Part shown: one piece after another, positions 1 through 11,279 of the stretch
Position numbering within the stretch: position 1 is the stretch's first letter
How the letters are laid out: every line of letters starts with the position of its first letter
Assembly (NCBI GenBank): GCA_017311185.1
Contig: JAESUZ010004921.1
Location: 186,001 to 250,000, forward strand
Length of the DNA: 64,000 nucleotides
Source of the DNA: Proteles cristata cristata
Taxonomy: Eukaryota > Chordata > Mammalia > Carnivora > Hyaenidae
Direction: 5' to 3'
Notes under the pieces: model-generated
Told to the model about the DNA's origin: nothing
Database searches by the model: none
Seen by the model: only the letters and a program-made list of their open reading frames with translations
Program-made: the position numbers and the translations under genes

Positions 1-1240
1 CTGGGAATAAGGGAAGAAAGATGTGTTCAAAGCAATATCAGCAGTGCATCTTACTACAGTGAGAGTACACTCCAGAGAAAACATGCTAGGTACAGCCAGC
101 TCTTCCTTTTACTAACAGTTACTTTTTCATAAAATGACTTACTATGCCATCGCAGTTCTACTGCTGATTTAGCCTAATTTTTAAAAATAGGCAAATAAAC
201 CTTTCTGTTTGTCTTTCATAACCCAAAGGAGACATTTTTGAATTGAAGACAGTTTCCTTCTACCTGAAATCAATACAGTTGATAAGGCTTTCATTTATTA
301 CTTTGTATCCCCTTGCTCTTCAATATACAGCACCTGTCAGTAGTTGCCAAGCAACCATGACAATTGTGCAGTTCATATATGCTGGGCATGCATTCATTGC
401 CATTATGTTGTATTGTTGTGTGTATGTGTGTGTGTTTAGAATACAACTATGGATCAGAATGAGACTCTTACAATAAACAAGGATAAGTGGAGACGTGAAA
501 GCTTTATATTGGTCACTGACATTAGGTAGAGGCCATTTTATTCTGATTCTTTATGAATGAAGATTCCAAGAATATTAATCTTTTTATGAAATTTAGAAAA
601 AAATTATATATCTATGTTCAACTTACTGGGTATGTGTATTCATATATTTTATGGCCTTAGAGGATGAAGGATTTTGAAGAATAGCAAACATGTAGGCATG
701 TGTTGCAAGAGAAGGCTGTCAAGATTGTAGGTATAAAGAGAAGGGTCTGCAGATTCTCTCATCCTAGATACTCATCTTGTTTCTAGTTCATTCACTTGCT
801 CTTCAGTTACCATCTATATTTATAGGCTTAGGAAGAAAAAGGTTATAATATGAATGTGCGGAAAATCTATCCATCTGGAATGAACAGAATGGGCTAGGAA
901 TTGTTGCCCTATGTGCCATTTCTTAAAGAAAAAAGAAAGAGAGAGAGAGAGAGAGATTCTGAAATAGGGAGAAATAGGTGTCTGAGAAGTTCAGTTGCTT
1001 TTCTTATTTATGAGACTAATATTTGGAGTAGCATTCTGAAATTTTGAGTAGCATTCTTCATATTTTATATAACTAAGAGGCACATATACACACACACACA
1101 TACTCCTTCCAGGTAGTAGCTTTATATATATATAATTTATTTATTTACATTTTATATATATTATATATATTTATATATCATTATATATTATTATATATTA
1201 TATATTTATTTATTATTTATTTATATATTATTATATATTA
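1..1240. other. Non-genic stretch, simple repeats only
   Basis: No credible exon, RNA gene or recognisable transposon is visible; open frames here are short and unsupported. It holds a short TG-rich run near 417-437, a GA microsatellite at about 936-956, and from about 1110 an AT-only block built of TATATA and TTATTTAT units that ends where a SINE has inserted. Confidence 0.6.
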
Positions 1241-1251
1241 TAATATGTATT

Positions 1252-1481
1252 GGGGCATCTAGGTGGCTCAGTCAGTTAAACGTCCAACTTTGGCTCAAGT
1301 CATATTTCACTACTCATGAGTCTCAGCCCTATATTGGCCTCTGTGCTGATAGCTCACAGCTCAGAGCCTGGAGCTGCTTTAGATTTTGTCTCTCTGCCCC
1401 TCCTGCACTCAAGCCCTGACTCTGTCTCTCTCTCAAATATAAATAAACATTAAAAAATTAAAAATTAAAATATAAAATATG
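1252..1481 (+). mobile_element. SINEC-type tRNA-derived SINE (older copy)
   Basis: The tRNA-like head (GGGGCATCTAGGTGGCTCAG) is followed by a degraded B-box region, a CT-rich body, AATAAA and an A-rich tail. The copy is flanked by a probable target-site duplication TAATATGTAT at 1241-1250 and 1482-1491, although the AT-rich setting weakens that call. Many CpG sites of the family are lost, so this is an old copy. It has no protein-coding capacity and depends on LINE-1 enzymes for mobility. Confidence 0.88.
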
Positions 1482-1742
1482 TAATATGTATACTATATGT
1501 CATATAGACTTATAATCACATATTATATAATAGATGATATACAATTATATGATATGATATATAATAGATGATATATAATTATATGTAAACATATAAAGCT
1601 ATTACCCAGAAGAAATATTTAGCATCTTCTGTGTGAACTAAAAGGGTAAAACTATGTTCAATTAGCAAATACTATAGGAATTCAGGTGTTTGCTCATATT
1701 TGTTTTCAGAGGTGTCCTGTTTCTGAGGACAGTGAGGTAAAT
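1482..1742. other. AT-rich non-genic stretch
   Basis: After the SINE target duplication the AT-only block continues to about 1600, with repeated ATATGATA-like units. The rest is ordinary AT-rich DNA and nothing functional is recognised. Confidence 0.5.
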
Positions 1743-1756
1743 AAAATGAGTGGTTT

Positions 1757-2010
1757 GTTTTTTTTTTTTTTTTAAACTTTATTTTATTTATTTATTTTTT
1801 AAATGTTTTTTATTTATTTCTAGGAGATAGAGAGAGACAGCATGAGCAGGGGAGGGTCAGAGAGAGAGGGAGTCACAGACTGAAACAGGCTCCAGGCTCT
1901 GAGCTGGCAGTCAGCACAGAGCCCGACGCGGGGCTCGAACCCACGAACCGCGAGATCATGACCCAAGCGAAAGTCGGACGCTTAACCGACTAAGCCACCC
2001 AGGCGCCCCT
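1757..2010 (-). mobile_element. Young SINEC-type SINE, reverse orientation
   Basis: Read on the minus strand this is a near-consensus SINE with preserved CpGs in the head and around the B box (GGTTCGAGCCC). A 14-bp direct repeat AAAATGAGTGGTTT flanks it exactly (1743-1756 and 2011-2024). It belongs to the young group here whose body reads TTTCAGTCTGTGACTCC, with TCCTAGAAATAAATA before the tail. The long T run at 1757-1775 is the A tail. Confidence 0.95.
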
Positions 2011-2024
2011 AAAATGAGTGGTTT

Positions 2025-2560
2025 TTAAGAAGATCATTGTTTGCAATATATGTATCCTACTAATATAAAAGAGATAACTTAGGGAGTTTTTGTTTATACA
2101 CACACATGCACACACACACACACACACATATTCACACACATAAAATTTAATTTTATGTTATTTTATATACACACATATAAAATTTACTTTAATATTAATG
2201 TATCTTAAAATGAATTAATATCCTATTATAACTTTGATACAATGATTGTCTTAATTATGTGTATGTATTTATGTCTTCATTTTTAGTAAAATAATTTATT
2301 AAAAAATATTATGTACATAATGGTAAAGATGTTTCAGAAATAAGGGGAAAATTCCAAAGGGAATATGCAAATTATCAAACTTTAACACATTAGTAGACTA
2401 GATGTACTTCATGATTCCTTGAAAACCTAAAATTCTATGATTTTATGAGTACCATTTAAGTATCACCAAACCTGGGCCTTCAAACGCATTCATCATCAGA
2501 GATTGAACTGTGCTTTAGAGAGAATATTAAAAGGAACTATGACAAAAATTTTCTGAAACT
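2025..2560. other. AT-rich non-genic stretch with CA microsatellite
   Basis: Contains an impure CA/TG microsatellite at about 2098-2143 followed by AT-rich DNA without recognisable features. Confidence 0.5.
2098..2143. repeat. CA-type microsatellite, interrupted
   Basis: CA dinucleotide run broken by ATG and TATT interruptions. Confidence 0.85.
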
Positions 2561-3400
2561 TGGTAGTTATATACATCCTACCCAATTCAGGATATGTACC
2601 TAATAGGGTTCTGGTACCAATTCCAATATGAGGGAGGTTTTCTCCCACCATCAACAAGCAAGGCTCCAGACACCAGATATGTGTCCTTCAATTCAACTCA
2701 AGTCTGACATTATCTACATGAAGATAACGTAAGATTTCACAGGTTAATTGCTCAGTCCTACAAGACTGTCACCCACCCCTCACTTTAGAAGTTTGTTGTT
2801 AGTTATGTTTCTGACGCCCTCCTCCCCCTAAAGATTAGGGGCTGTCACAACCTCTCTTTAGGTTCAATTAATTTGCTAGAGTAGCTCACAGAACTCAGAA
2901 AAACATTTTACTTACTAGATTACTGGTTTATTACAAGAGGATATAATTGAGGATCAGCAGATGGATGATATACATAGGGCAAGATATGTGGGAAGGGGCA
3001 CTGGGCTCTCATACTCTCTCTGAGCCTGCCACTGTCCTCACATCACAATGTGTTCACCAATACAGAAGGTCTCTGAACTCTGTCATTTTGGGTTTTTATG
3101 GAGATTCCATTACATAGGTACACTTGATGAAATTATTGCCTATTGGCAACTGATTCAACCTCCAGTTCTTCTTCCCTCCCCAGAGATCAGGGGCATGGAA
3201 ATGAAAGATTTCACCTTCTAATCATATGGCTTATGAGCTCCATCCTTTGGTGCTTTCCAAAGTCACCTCATGAATATAACAAAATATATCTTTATTGTTC
3301 CCATATTTATGAAATTCCAAGGGTTTTAGAAGTTCTGTGCTGAAAAATCATGCACAAAACCCAATTATATATTTCATAAAATCACAATATCTCATACCAA
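2560..3400 (+). mobile_element. Probable ancient mammalian LTR-type repeat, unnamed
   Basis: The text from the AGGCTCCAGACACC region through GTTTATTACAAGAGGATATAA to GGGTTTTAGAAGTTCTGTGC and AATCACAATATCTC has the order of segments I associate with an old mammalian LTR (ERVL-like). It is heavily decayed, boundaries are approximate and no target duplication is visible. I cannot assign a family name. A repeat-library search would settle it. Confidence 0.4.
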
Positions 3401-4545
3401 AATGAACACAGATACCCCCCCAACTAGATCAACCTGAACCTCTAAGTAATTGGTGGAGCTGTAAGACTACAACAGTAATCAGGACACTTTCTTTACTTCA
3501 ACTTGACAAAAGTAAATAGGAAGTATTTATTGAAGTATCCAAAAGGAAAATATTTCTCCCAGATAAATAAGTACTTGTCTTAATATCAGTGAATATATAG
3601 TAAAGCAATGACACTTATTATTTTATTCTGAGGTTAGCAAGAACTTTAAAATGTATTTATGAGTCTGGATATACTTTTACACGACAGGTATTCCTTGAGA
3701 TTTCATGTATACAAGATGTTGCCTATAAAACCTTTACTTTTGTTGGCCATTTAGTGTATTTAACTATCACATTAATTGCCGTAAAACATCCAAGCTCAGG
3801 AAAATATATTGTACTAGAAAAGAATAAGTGGATATTTTAATAACCATATACTTAAGCTTCCATCTGTTTTCAAAGATTTCAAGTATATTTTGTTGCTATC
3901 ACATATTAAAGTTTAATGTCTAAAAAAAACCCTTAAATTATACAATTACTTATAGTATGTAATATTTTTCCAGTTTTTCCAATGCAAAGGTCAATTTGTT
4001 TGTGTTAAAAAAGAAAGAAGAGGCTCAAAATGGGGCCATTTGTGCTAAATCCCATATCATCAAACCAAGGCCTAATAATTAACCTAGCCACAGATTCAGC
4101 CTGTCCAGGAGTATGACTTCTAAACCAATCTCGAATTACGAGTCAGCACTAGTGAGGTAAATTGCCTGATGGATCTTTGTATTCCCCCAAAGGAAAATTA
4201 CCTTGCCTCAAAAGGATCTACCCTTTGCTAGAAACCTCCTTTATCCATCCCCATTTTGTGCAGCTCTTTCTTTGGAACTTGATTCTACTGCTAAAATGTG
4301 ATGCTGCCCCATTCATAAATAATTAGATAGAGCCAAGTAGTTCTCCAAATCTACTCAGCTGAATTTTGTCTTGTAACATAAGACAAATGGAACGAAAGAC
4401 TAAACAGAACTACTTTAAAATAGATATCAACAGTATGGTTAAAACATCATGTCACATCCAAAATACCACATTTCAAAGAGCTTATATCTTCAAATTGGTA
4501 GTTGAAAATGGAGAACAAGTCAACAGGGATGGCAGTAACAAATTG
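3400..4545. other. Non-genic stretch, possible old repeat at 4010-4380
   Basis: The first part is AT-rich without features. The segment from about 4010 to 4380 (less AT-rich, including GCAAACC-free text such as TTACCTTGCCTCAAAAGG) reads like a decayed interspersed repeat, but I cannot assign it. Confidence 0.35.
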
Positions 4546-4765
4546 TGGGGGCGGCGGGTGGCTCAGTCATTTCAGTGACTGACTCTTAATTTCAGCTCAG
4601 GTAATTATCTCATGGTTCATGGGTTCAAGTCCCATGTTGGGCTTGGAGCTCATGGAGCAGAGGCTGCTTGGAATTCTCTCTCTCTCCTTCTCTTTCTGCC
4701 CCTCCCTGTTTTCTCTCTCTCTCAAAATAAATAAATAAATAAATTTATAAAAAGAAAAATAATTG
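4546..4765 (+). mobile_element. SINEC-type SINE (older copy)
   Basis: Head GGGGGCGGCGGGTGGCTCAG, decayed B box GGGTTCAAGTCCC, CT-rich body and an AATAAATAAATAAAT-type tail. CpG sites are mostly lost and no clean target duplication is visible, so the end is approximate. Confidence 0.8.
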
Positions 4766-5089
4766 GAAAAAGAAAAAAATAAACTCTTCCTGCTCAGGGT
4801 TTGAAACAACTGAGCAACAAAGGAGTTAGGTATACGAAAATCACATTTTAGCTTTATTGCTAATAATGACAAAGTTAGATTGTCTTCAAATGTGTCAAAT
4901 GAGATTGAGGAAGCTGGGAAAGTCCAGAAGTGTTGTTAGTACAGTGGCCCTCCCTCTACTGTGAGTAAATTAACTGTGAGTTATAAGCACCTTTATATTA
5001 CAGAGTGCTTCTCTTTGTTAAAAATGAATTCAGAGCTTTATCTCACTTCATCATCAAAACAACACTTAAAAGCACCTAGATCAATGGCC
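4766..5089. other. Non-genic stretch, nothing recognised
   Basis: AT-rich DNA without supported genes or repeats. Confidence 0.4.
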
Positions 5090-5235
5090 ACTATCAAAAT
5101 AATACTATTATAATAATAAATGGTATTCTCTAAATATGATAGAAAAGGAAACCAAAGCTTAGACTTTGGGAATGCAACTCACAAAAGTCTATAGAGCTCG
5201 TTAGCAGCAGGAGCAGGGACACACTCTGGAAGTTG
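5090..5235 (-). mobile_element. Possible MIR remnant (reverse)
   Basis: The order GAAAAGGAAACCAAAGCTTAG ... GCAACTCACA ... TAGCAGCAGGAGCAGGGA resembles the reverse complement of the MIR core and tail (the usual GAGGAAACTGAGGC ... AGCTAGTAAGTGGCAGAGC). It is very decayed. Confidence 0.35.
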
Positions 5236-5239
5236 GCAT

Positions 5240-5465
5240 TGGATGAGGATGCATTTATATTCTGGCACAGCAATGGAACAGCTGTGTGACATCTAGTAAT
5301 TTCCATCACATCTCTGAACCCATTTTCTATCCTTCACAGTGAACTACCAACTGTTTCTACCTCTCGGTTACTGGGGGAAGGGGTTGTTTAAATGGAATTA
5401 GATAATATTTGTAATAGTACTTGACATGTGGTCAATTTTGAACAAATGTTAGTTACTATTCCTTC
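5240..5465 (+). mobile_element. MIR remnant
   Basis: AGCTGTGTGACATCTAGTAATTT ... TCTCTGAACCCATTTTC ... AATATTTGTAATAGTACTTGACA ... AATGTTAGTTACTATT follows the order of the MIR core (AGCTGTGTGACCTTGGGCAA onward) and its 3' part. This is an ancient tRNA-derived SINE shared by mammals. Confidence 0.5.
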
Positions 5466-7160
5466 TCCATACCCCCAAGTCTTTGTTTCCAATCTTGGGC
5501 TTTTACATTATTCTACAGTATCTTTGTGTATCAAAGCTATTTCTAACTTGGAATAGATGAGACAAGTCATATGTAAATCCGGTCAAAGGAAAATGGAAAT
5601 GTTGGCACAGACAAAATTTGATTTTATAATTAAACACTAGTAAGCATGGTGTGACACATCATAGCCTCATAGGAATGTTTTCTAGTTCTTCCTGCAACCT
5701 GATCCCCCAACTGACTACCATTACAACATCTACTGTGATTCTGCCTGTGGCATGCTTTGTAAATATATTTCAACACCCAGACCTTTATGAGACTTTATAT
5801 AAGAAATAGCATGGTATCTTGTTTATTTTTTTGTGATTAAAAATTTCTAACTTCTACAAGAGTTTTTCCTTTATTTGGAGGCAATAATATATTGGCCTGG
5901 AAATAGACAATAGGATATAGGGACTTCTGTGCTACCTTGAAACACCGTGATGCCACTGAATTATTCAGGCTGCCATTGCCTACTGGTATTGCTATATTCT
6001 TGGGACAGTAATTTTTAATAAATATTTCACAAGAGATAAATCATAATCCTATTACTTTTATGCTGTATGAATTTCAAGAGTGACCATAATTTCACTATTG
6101 GAGGCCCCATAAATGTTTTTCACAGAAACAAAAGAAATAATCCACTATCTCAACATCCACTCATTACTGTAATGGTCAATGCTTCAATAATTAAACTAAA
6201 GAAAGAATAAAAAAGATACATCCATGGGCATAGTATGTACATGTAACTTATAGGAGAATGGTAAGAGGCAAGATAAGGGAACTTAAATCTTAAAGTAATC
6301 AATTCAATCATTCAGAACTACAATATGTTAAGTATTGCTTCTGTTCTAGGCATAGAATTATATCATGGATTATTTAAAAAAAGGTGCTTTAACTTGTTTT
6401 GGGGAACGGACAATTCTTAACTAAATTATTAACTTTAGGAAACTGAGTATCATGCATACAATTGTTTCTGTACTGATTAAAAATAAGCATTTCCTGTTAC
6501 CAGTTTATAAAGGTGCGCTGAAATTTCAAGTGCTAATATTTGAGCTCCTTTTCCTCCCACAACCAGGCAACTAACATTATCAGTTCCCATGCGGTAGAAG
6601 AATAAAGATTTTAAAGATTATCATCTTTATTGTTTTTATACCAGTAATTTCTTAATGTTGACCTAAATCAGCAGGCTTTATTCACAAAATTCTCACTGAC
6701 TCAATGTCATTTATACAGTATCTCAGCATGTTACCGATGTCTATTGACTTTTCTTACTTAGAACTCATCTTAACAATTTGCAATTTACTTTAAAAATGGT
6801 ATTGTTGCCTCCTAGAATACTATGCTTGATTACTTTTCCTCAATCCTTTTAGAAAATTAGTCCCATTCTGATACTTTACTCTTCCTTTGAGTGTTAAATA
6901 GGAGATCATTAGCTCGAAGATTGTATACTCAGTGTTTTAGCTTTGTCCTAAAGTTTCAAGCACCTCAGAGAAGACTTAGCAGATATTTATTGATCTACAT
7001 ATACTGCCATGTACTATTCAGAGAAATATAAGACATACTGATGAACACTGATGGTCCCCTACAGAAGCTTAAGATCTGAAAATATTTAAGGTTCAAAAAA
7101 ATCATGGTTTAAGATAGATATCAAGGATAGAAGATCGATGATAATCATCATCATCACATA
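5466..7160. other. Non-genic stretch, nothing recognised
   Basis: About 1.7 kb of AT-rich sequence with no supported exon, RNA gene or recognisable repeat. Confidence 0.5.
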
Positions 7161-7191
7161 TATATATATGTAAATATATGTATATATATAT
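7160..7191. repeat. TA microsatellite left of duplicated unit
   Basis: Impure TATATA run with ATGTAAATATATG interruptions, immediately adjoining the first copy of the 325-bp duplication. Confidence 0.75.
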
Positions 7192-7511
7192 AAATATTCA
7201 ACTGAGCATATCTTAATAAATTAAGCAAGCTTTAAAGAACTTTTGAGGATGATGCTCTTGAGTTGGACATAAGATTGACTCTAATTAGCTCATTATGTAT
7301 TATAAATTTTCTGTCATATTACTTAAGCTTGGATTGTGAGTTTTCTGGCACTCCTAGTCATTGGTATTTGGCAGGGAAAAGGCATGGCATAGACTCTGAT
7401 CAGAGACCCTCTGGATACTAAAGTTCCTTCTTTCTCTATATAACTCTCTGCATTTGCCAGTACAGGAAAGTTCTATCTAGTTTTGCAGATTTGAATTAGT
7501 ATTAACAAAGA

Positions 7512-7516
<5 letters not shown>
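7192..7516. repeat. 325-bp direct duplication, copy 1
   Basis: This segment, from AAATATTCAACTGAGC to AACAAAGAATATA, occurs again at 8661-8985 in the same orientation with the same length and no difference that I can see. It is not a recognisable transposon: there is no A tail, LTR end or target duplication. Copy 1 sits between a TA microsatellite on the left and a TA/GA microsatellite on the right, whereas copy 2 lies in ordinary sequence, so copy 1 is the likelier derived copy. Confidence 0.9.
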
Positions 7517-7555
<39 letters not shown>

Positions 7556-7566
7556 AGAGAGAGAGA
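7512..7566. repeat. Compound TA/GA microsatellite
   Basis: A TA run at about 7512-7539 passes into a GA run at 7540-7566, directly at the right edge of duplicated copy 1. Confidence 0.9.
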
Positions 7567-8660
7567 AAAGAATTATAGAATATAGACTCTGGACTAGACA
7601 TAATGCCAATTATATTTCATTTACCAACTTACAGTGGTTCTTTTAGTATTCTAGGACACAGGTGTATCTGGACATCATATTTTGAGGGACAAGAATGAAA
7701 TGTAAAATAGCTAGAAGGATAGAAGATATAAACTTCTGTTCAGAATACTTTTTGTCATCTCTTCTATTTCACTGGTCTAACCAAGTCACATGTCTAAACC
7801 TTATGACAGCAGGACAGAGAGACAATACATGTAACATGACATAAGGTAGAGATGTATAAATAATCCTGTTATACATGGGACTGCAAATAATTGGAAATAA
7901 TAGTAAAATGTGTCACAGACTAACATTTGATTACAAGTTGCCATTTTCCTCTCTTCAAAGCACAGACATGTTTACTCTTCCTCTAGGGAGATTCACAAAA
8001 ACTCAGTCTAGAGCTTTGTAATAATTTTTATATTTGGGTCATTATGGCCGCTCTAATCTGGGACTTATGAAATAGAATGCCAGGTTATTTGCCTCTCCTC
8101 TCCCCAAAAAGTACATAGTCATAGGAAAAAGACAAGATAATTGCAGTAAATGCTTCCATTAAGAAAGAAAGAAAATAGGAGGCATACATACAATACAGTC
8201 ATTGGTTTATAATATCCTAAAATCTTGTTGGTAAGGTTCCTAGATGAAGCCACAGCAATTCTTCCCACACTCAGTTGTCCTTCAGTCCATCAATCTCTAT
8301 ATTCCTGCCTGAACTTCTTACATGACTGTTTATTTATATTATTTTTGGTGGAATGGACACATATGGAGAGCTGCTTCTTGCTACAGAAATGGGGGTCTGG
8401 GTAAAACTTATTTTGTCTTGAACAGTCACAATAATGTTTAGTTCCACTGAACTCTTTGCATAGTACAAGCTTTTAAAAATGAGTCAGCTTTTTACCTATT
8501 TATCCCAGTAAGTTTTGTATGCCAGTGGTGAAACCCACCCTTCTTTTTAATAATATATGGCTCTTATTTTTAGACTTGCTTATAAGATACTTGAGCATTT
8601 CAGGTTTCAATGGCAGATTCATGTCCTTAATCTTGTTTTCTTGAGCCATGTTGTCCACTG
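7567..8660. other. Non-genic spacer between duplicated units
   Basis: Ordinary AT-rich sequence separates the two 325-bp copies. Open frames here are short and lack any recognised domain. Confidence 0.5.
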
Positions 8661-8985
8661 AAATATTCAACTGAGCATATCTTAATAAATTAAGCAAGCT
8701 TTAAAGAACTTTTGAGGATGATGCTCTTGAGTTGGACATAAGATTGACTCTAATTAGCTCATTATGTATTATAAATTTTCTGTCATATTACTTAAGCTTG
8801 GATTGTGAGTTTTCTGGCACTCCTAGTCATTGGTATTTGGCAGGGAAAAGGCATGGCATAGACTCTGATCAGAGACCCTCTGGATACTAAAGTTCCTTCT
8901 TTCTCTATATAACTCTCTGCATTTGCCAGTACAGGAAAGTTCTATCTAGTTTTGCAGATTTGAATTAGTATTAACAAAGAATATA
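8661..8985. repeat. 325-bp direct duplication, copy 2
   Basis: Same sequence as 7192-7516, offset 1469 bp. It is flanked by unique, non-microsatellite DNA (left flank ...GTTGTCCACTG, right flank GATTCTGAATAATCCC), which suggests that this is the ancestral position. Confidence 0.9.
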
Positions 8986-9630
8986 GATTCTGAATAATCC
9001 CACATTCTCCTAAATCTATTATTTTATGCCTGAAACAGAAGATTAAAAAATGAAGTATTGTATTTTTCTTTGTGTTCTGTTCTCTCATTCTCCTCTTCAG
9101 ACAAATATGGTCTCCTACTTGTCCAAATTATGAGAAAAAGAACAAAGTCCAAATAGGAAGTGAAGGAAAAATACAGTGATGCTTTTCTAAATATTATCTT
9201 TCTGTAGATAAGGTTATTAAATTTTCTTTCTCCTCTCTGTTACTATCACCATTTTTCTTTGCCAGAGCTGCATCAGAAGCTATTCTGATACAGGTAGGTA
9301 TATCATAATTATGACATTATACTACATTCTTTACAAAGAGGTTTTTTAATGAACGAACAATCTAAATATTTAGTTTGTTTCAGTGGAAAGCACCAGGCTA
9401 TACTGTGCACAAGGCACAGTAAATTTTGGCTTTTCATCCATTTGGATGTTCTTATAAGGTCCTGGCTTGGATAAATTAGCAAGAATAGCTCCATGGACAG
9501 ACATAAGCGATAAGTCTCTATGTCCTTTTATTCAGTCTTTTTGCTATTATTTTAATCCTTTATACCATTTGGTTAATTTGGATGAAACATTTTTTTTAAA
9601 AATGAAGAAACACCCACCTACATTTGAACA
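8986..9630. other. Non-genic stretch, nothing recognised
   Basis: AT-rich DNA without supported features. Confidence 0.45.
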
Positions 9631-9631
9631 G

Positions 9632-9680
9632 GTGTGTGTGTTTGTGTGTGAGTGTGTGCGTGTGTGTGTGTGTGTGTGTA
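9632..9680. repeat. TG microsatellite
   Basis: TG dinucleotide run with TTTG, AG and GCG interruptions. The open frames across it on both strands encode only repetitive peptide. Confidence 0.9.
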
Positions 9681-10103
9681 TGGGGAAGACAGGTCTTGAA
9701 ATGAATTTACAATACAAAGGGACCGGTAAATTAAGAGAACAAAAAAATGTCTTACGAGAAGGTATTACATGGTAAATCAATGAAAACAATATAGTAACTT
9801 GAAAGTTTAATGTAAGGAATTATTAACTATAACAGAGGATTGGAGAAGTTATATTGCACATGAAGCCCACTTGAAGAGAAGATTAATAAACTGGTATAGA
9901 ACTCTGAATAAGCCACTGACTAGTATGAAGAAACACAAAGATGAAATATAAAAGATTAAGTGTATAGACAATAGAATTAAAAGATCTAAATTAACTTGAA
10001 TTAGAATTACAGAAGAAATATCAGGGATTAGTTACAAGGAAATATGAGAAAAACAATTGAGAAGTTAGATAGGCAAAGAGAAGGTAGAGTTGGCATTGAG
10101 GTA
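9681..10103. other. Non-genic stretch, nothing recognised
   Basis: AT-rich DNA between the TG microsatellite and an old LTR; no supported feature. Confidence 0.4.
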
Positions 10104-10705
10104 CATTATAGACTGAATATTTAAGCCGTAACCCCTAGCATGATGGTATTTGAAGGTGTGACCTTTAGGAGGTAAATAGGGTTAGATTAGGTCCTAAGGG
10201 TTGGGTTCTCATTATGAGATTAGTGGTTTTATAAGAATAGAAAGAAATATCTCTCTCCTCTCCATATGAATTCACTAAGAAAGGCCATATGCAGATGCAG
10301 TAAGAAGCTGGTCATTTGCAACTCATGGAGCGTACCTTCACCAGGATATGGTTTGCTAGCACATTGATCTTGGATTTCCCAGTCTCTAGAACTGTGAGAA
10401 AGATTTTTTTTTAATTTTTAATGGTTTTTTAAAATTTATTTTTGAGAGAGGGAGAAAGAGACAGCATGAGCAGGGAAGGGTCAGAGAGAGAGGGAGACAC
10501 AGAATCCAAAGACAGTCTCCAGACTCTGAGCTAGCTGTCAGCACAGAACCTGATGGGGGCTTGAACCCATGATCCGTGAAATCATGACCTGAGCCAAAGT
10601 CTGATGCTTAACCAACTGAGCCACCCAGGTGCCCCAAGATTTCTATTTTTTAAGCTACACAGTCTATGCTATTTCTGTTATGGCAGCCTGAGAAGATTAA
10701 GACAG
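10104..10705 (+). mobile_element. MaLR-type (MST/MLT1-like) LTR, interrupted by a SINE
   Basis: The series GACTGAATATTT ... TGATGGTATTTGAAGGTGTGA ... GGAGGTAAATAGGGTTAGAT ... TTGATCTTGGATTTCCCAG ... AGAACTGTGAGAAA, resumed after the SINE by TTTAAGCTACACAGTCTATG and CAGCCTGAGAAGATTAAGACA, follows the order of an ERVL-MaLR LTR. Divergence indicates an ancient insertion. A SINE at 10407-10635 splits it. No internal retroviral sequence adjoins it, so it is a solo LTR. Confidence 0.75.
10407..10635 (-). mobile_element. SINEC-type SINE inside the MaLR LTR
   Basis: Reverse-orientation SINE with a T run at the left (A tail), the CT-rich body as GA-rich sequence, a decayed B box (GGGGGCTTGAACCCATG) and a head ending CCACCCAGGTGCCCC. 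A short target duplication AAGATTT flanks it (10400-10406, 10636-10642). It is younger than the LTR it interrupts. Confidence 0.9.
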
Positions 10706-10995
10706 GGCAGAAGAAACAAAATATCCTAGGAAAATGATGTTATGTGCAAAACTCCAGAGAGTGTGTTGCCTAAAGATTCAGTCATTGCTCTACTGTACAG
10801 TTTAAATTCAAGGAAGAAATGAACCTGGAATTCTATGCAGAGGCCAGATCATGAAAAGACCTGTCATCTGTACTTAAGAGTGAATTATAGCCTAAAGGCA
10901 CGAAAAGCCTTTAACGTATTTTTTGATAAAGATTGTAGGTAATCCTGAATTGAAGCTTCAGAATATTACATTAGAAACTGATGATCTGTGGTTTA
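10706..10995. other. Non-genic stretch, possible ancient repeat
   Basis: The part around GCCAGATCATGAAAAGACCTG reads like an old mammalian repeat segment that I cannot name; there is no gene. Confidence 0.3.
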
Positions 10996-11011
10996 AAAAG
11001 CCAGTTGCTGG

Positions 11012-11226
11012 TGGGGGAAAGGGGGAGAGGCAAACCATGAGAGACTCTTGAATGCTGACAAAAACTGAGGACTGGTGGATGTGGGGGGAGGAGGGGTGGG
11101 CATGGAGGAGGGCACTTGTGGGGATGAGCACTGGGTGTTATGTGGAAACTAATTTGACAATAAACTATTTGTAAAAAAAAAAAAAATCTACTTAACTCAT
11201 TCTTAAAAAAATAAAAATAAAAAAAT
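11012..11226 (+). mobile_element. 5'-truncated LINE-1 3' end with extra tail sequence
   Basis: Contains only the LINE-1 3'UTR (AGGCAAACCATGAGAGACTC through CAATAAACTATTTGTAAAA), closely similar to the 3' ends of the two full-length copies in this window. A 16-bp target duplication AAAAGCCAGTTGCTGG flanks it (10996-11011, 11227-11242). After the first poly(A) come 18 bases (TCTACTTAACTCATTCTT) and a second A-rich run, all inside the target duplication, suggesting that a short piece of source-locus flank was carried along. Confidence 0.9.
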
Positions 11227-11279
11227 AAAAGCCAGTTGCTGGATGCCAGCAAGATGGCAGATTAAGAAGGACTAGGCCC

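Noticed and set aside
9467..9789. Overlapping open frames on both strands with VCVCVC or HTHTHT stretches
   Set aside because: They are translated TG/CA microsatellite with chance flanks.
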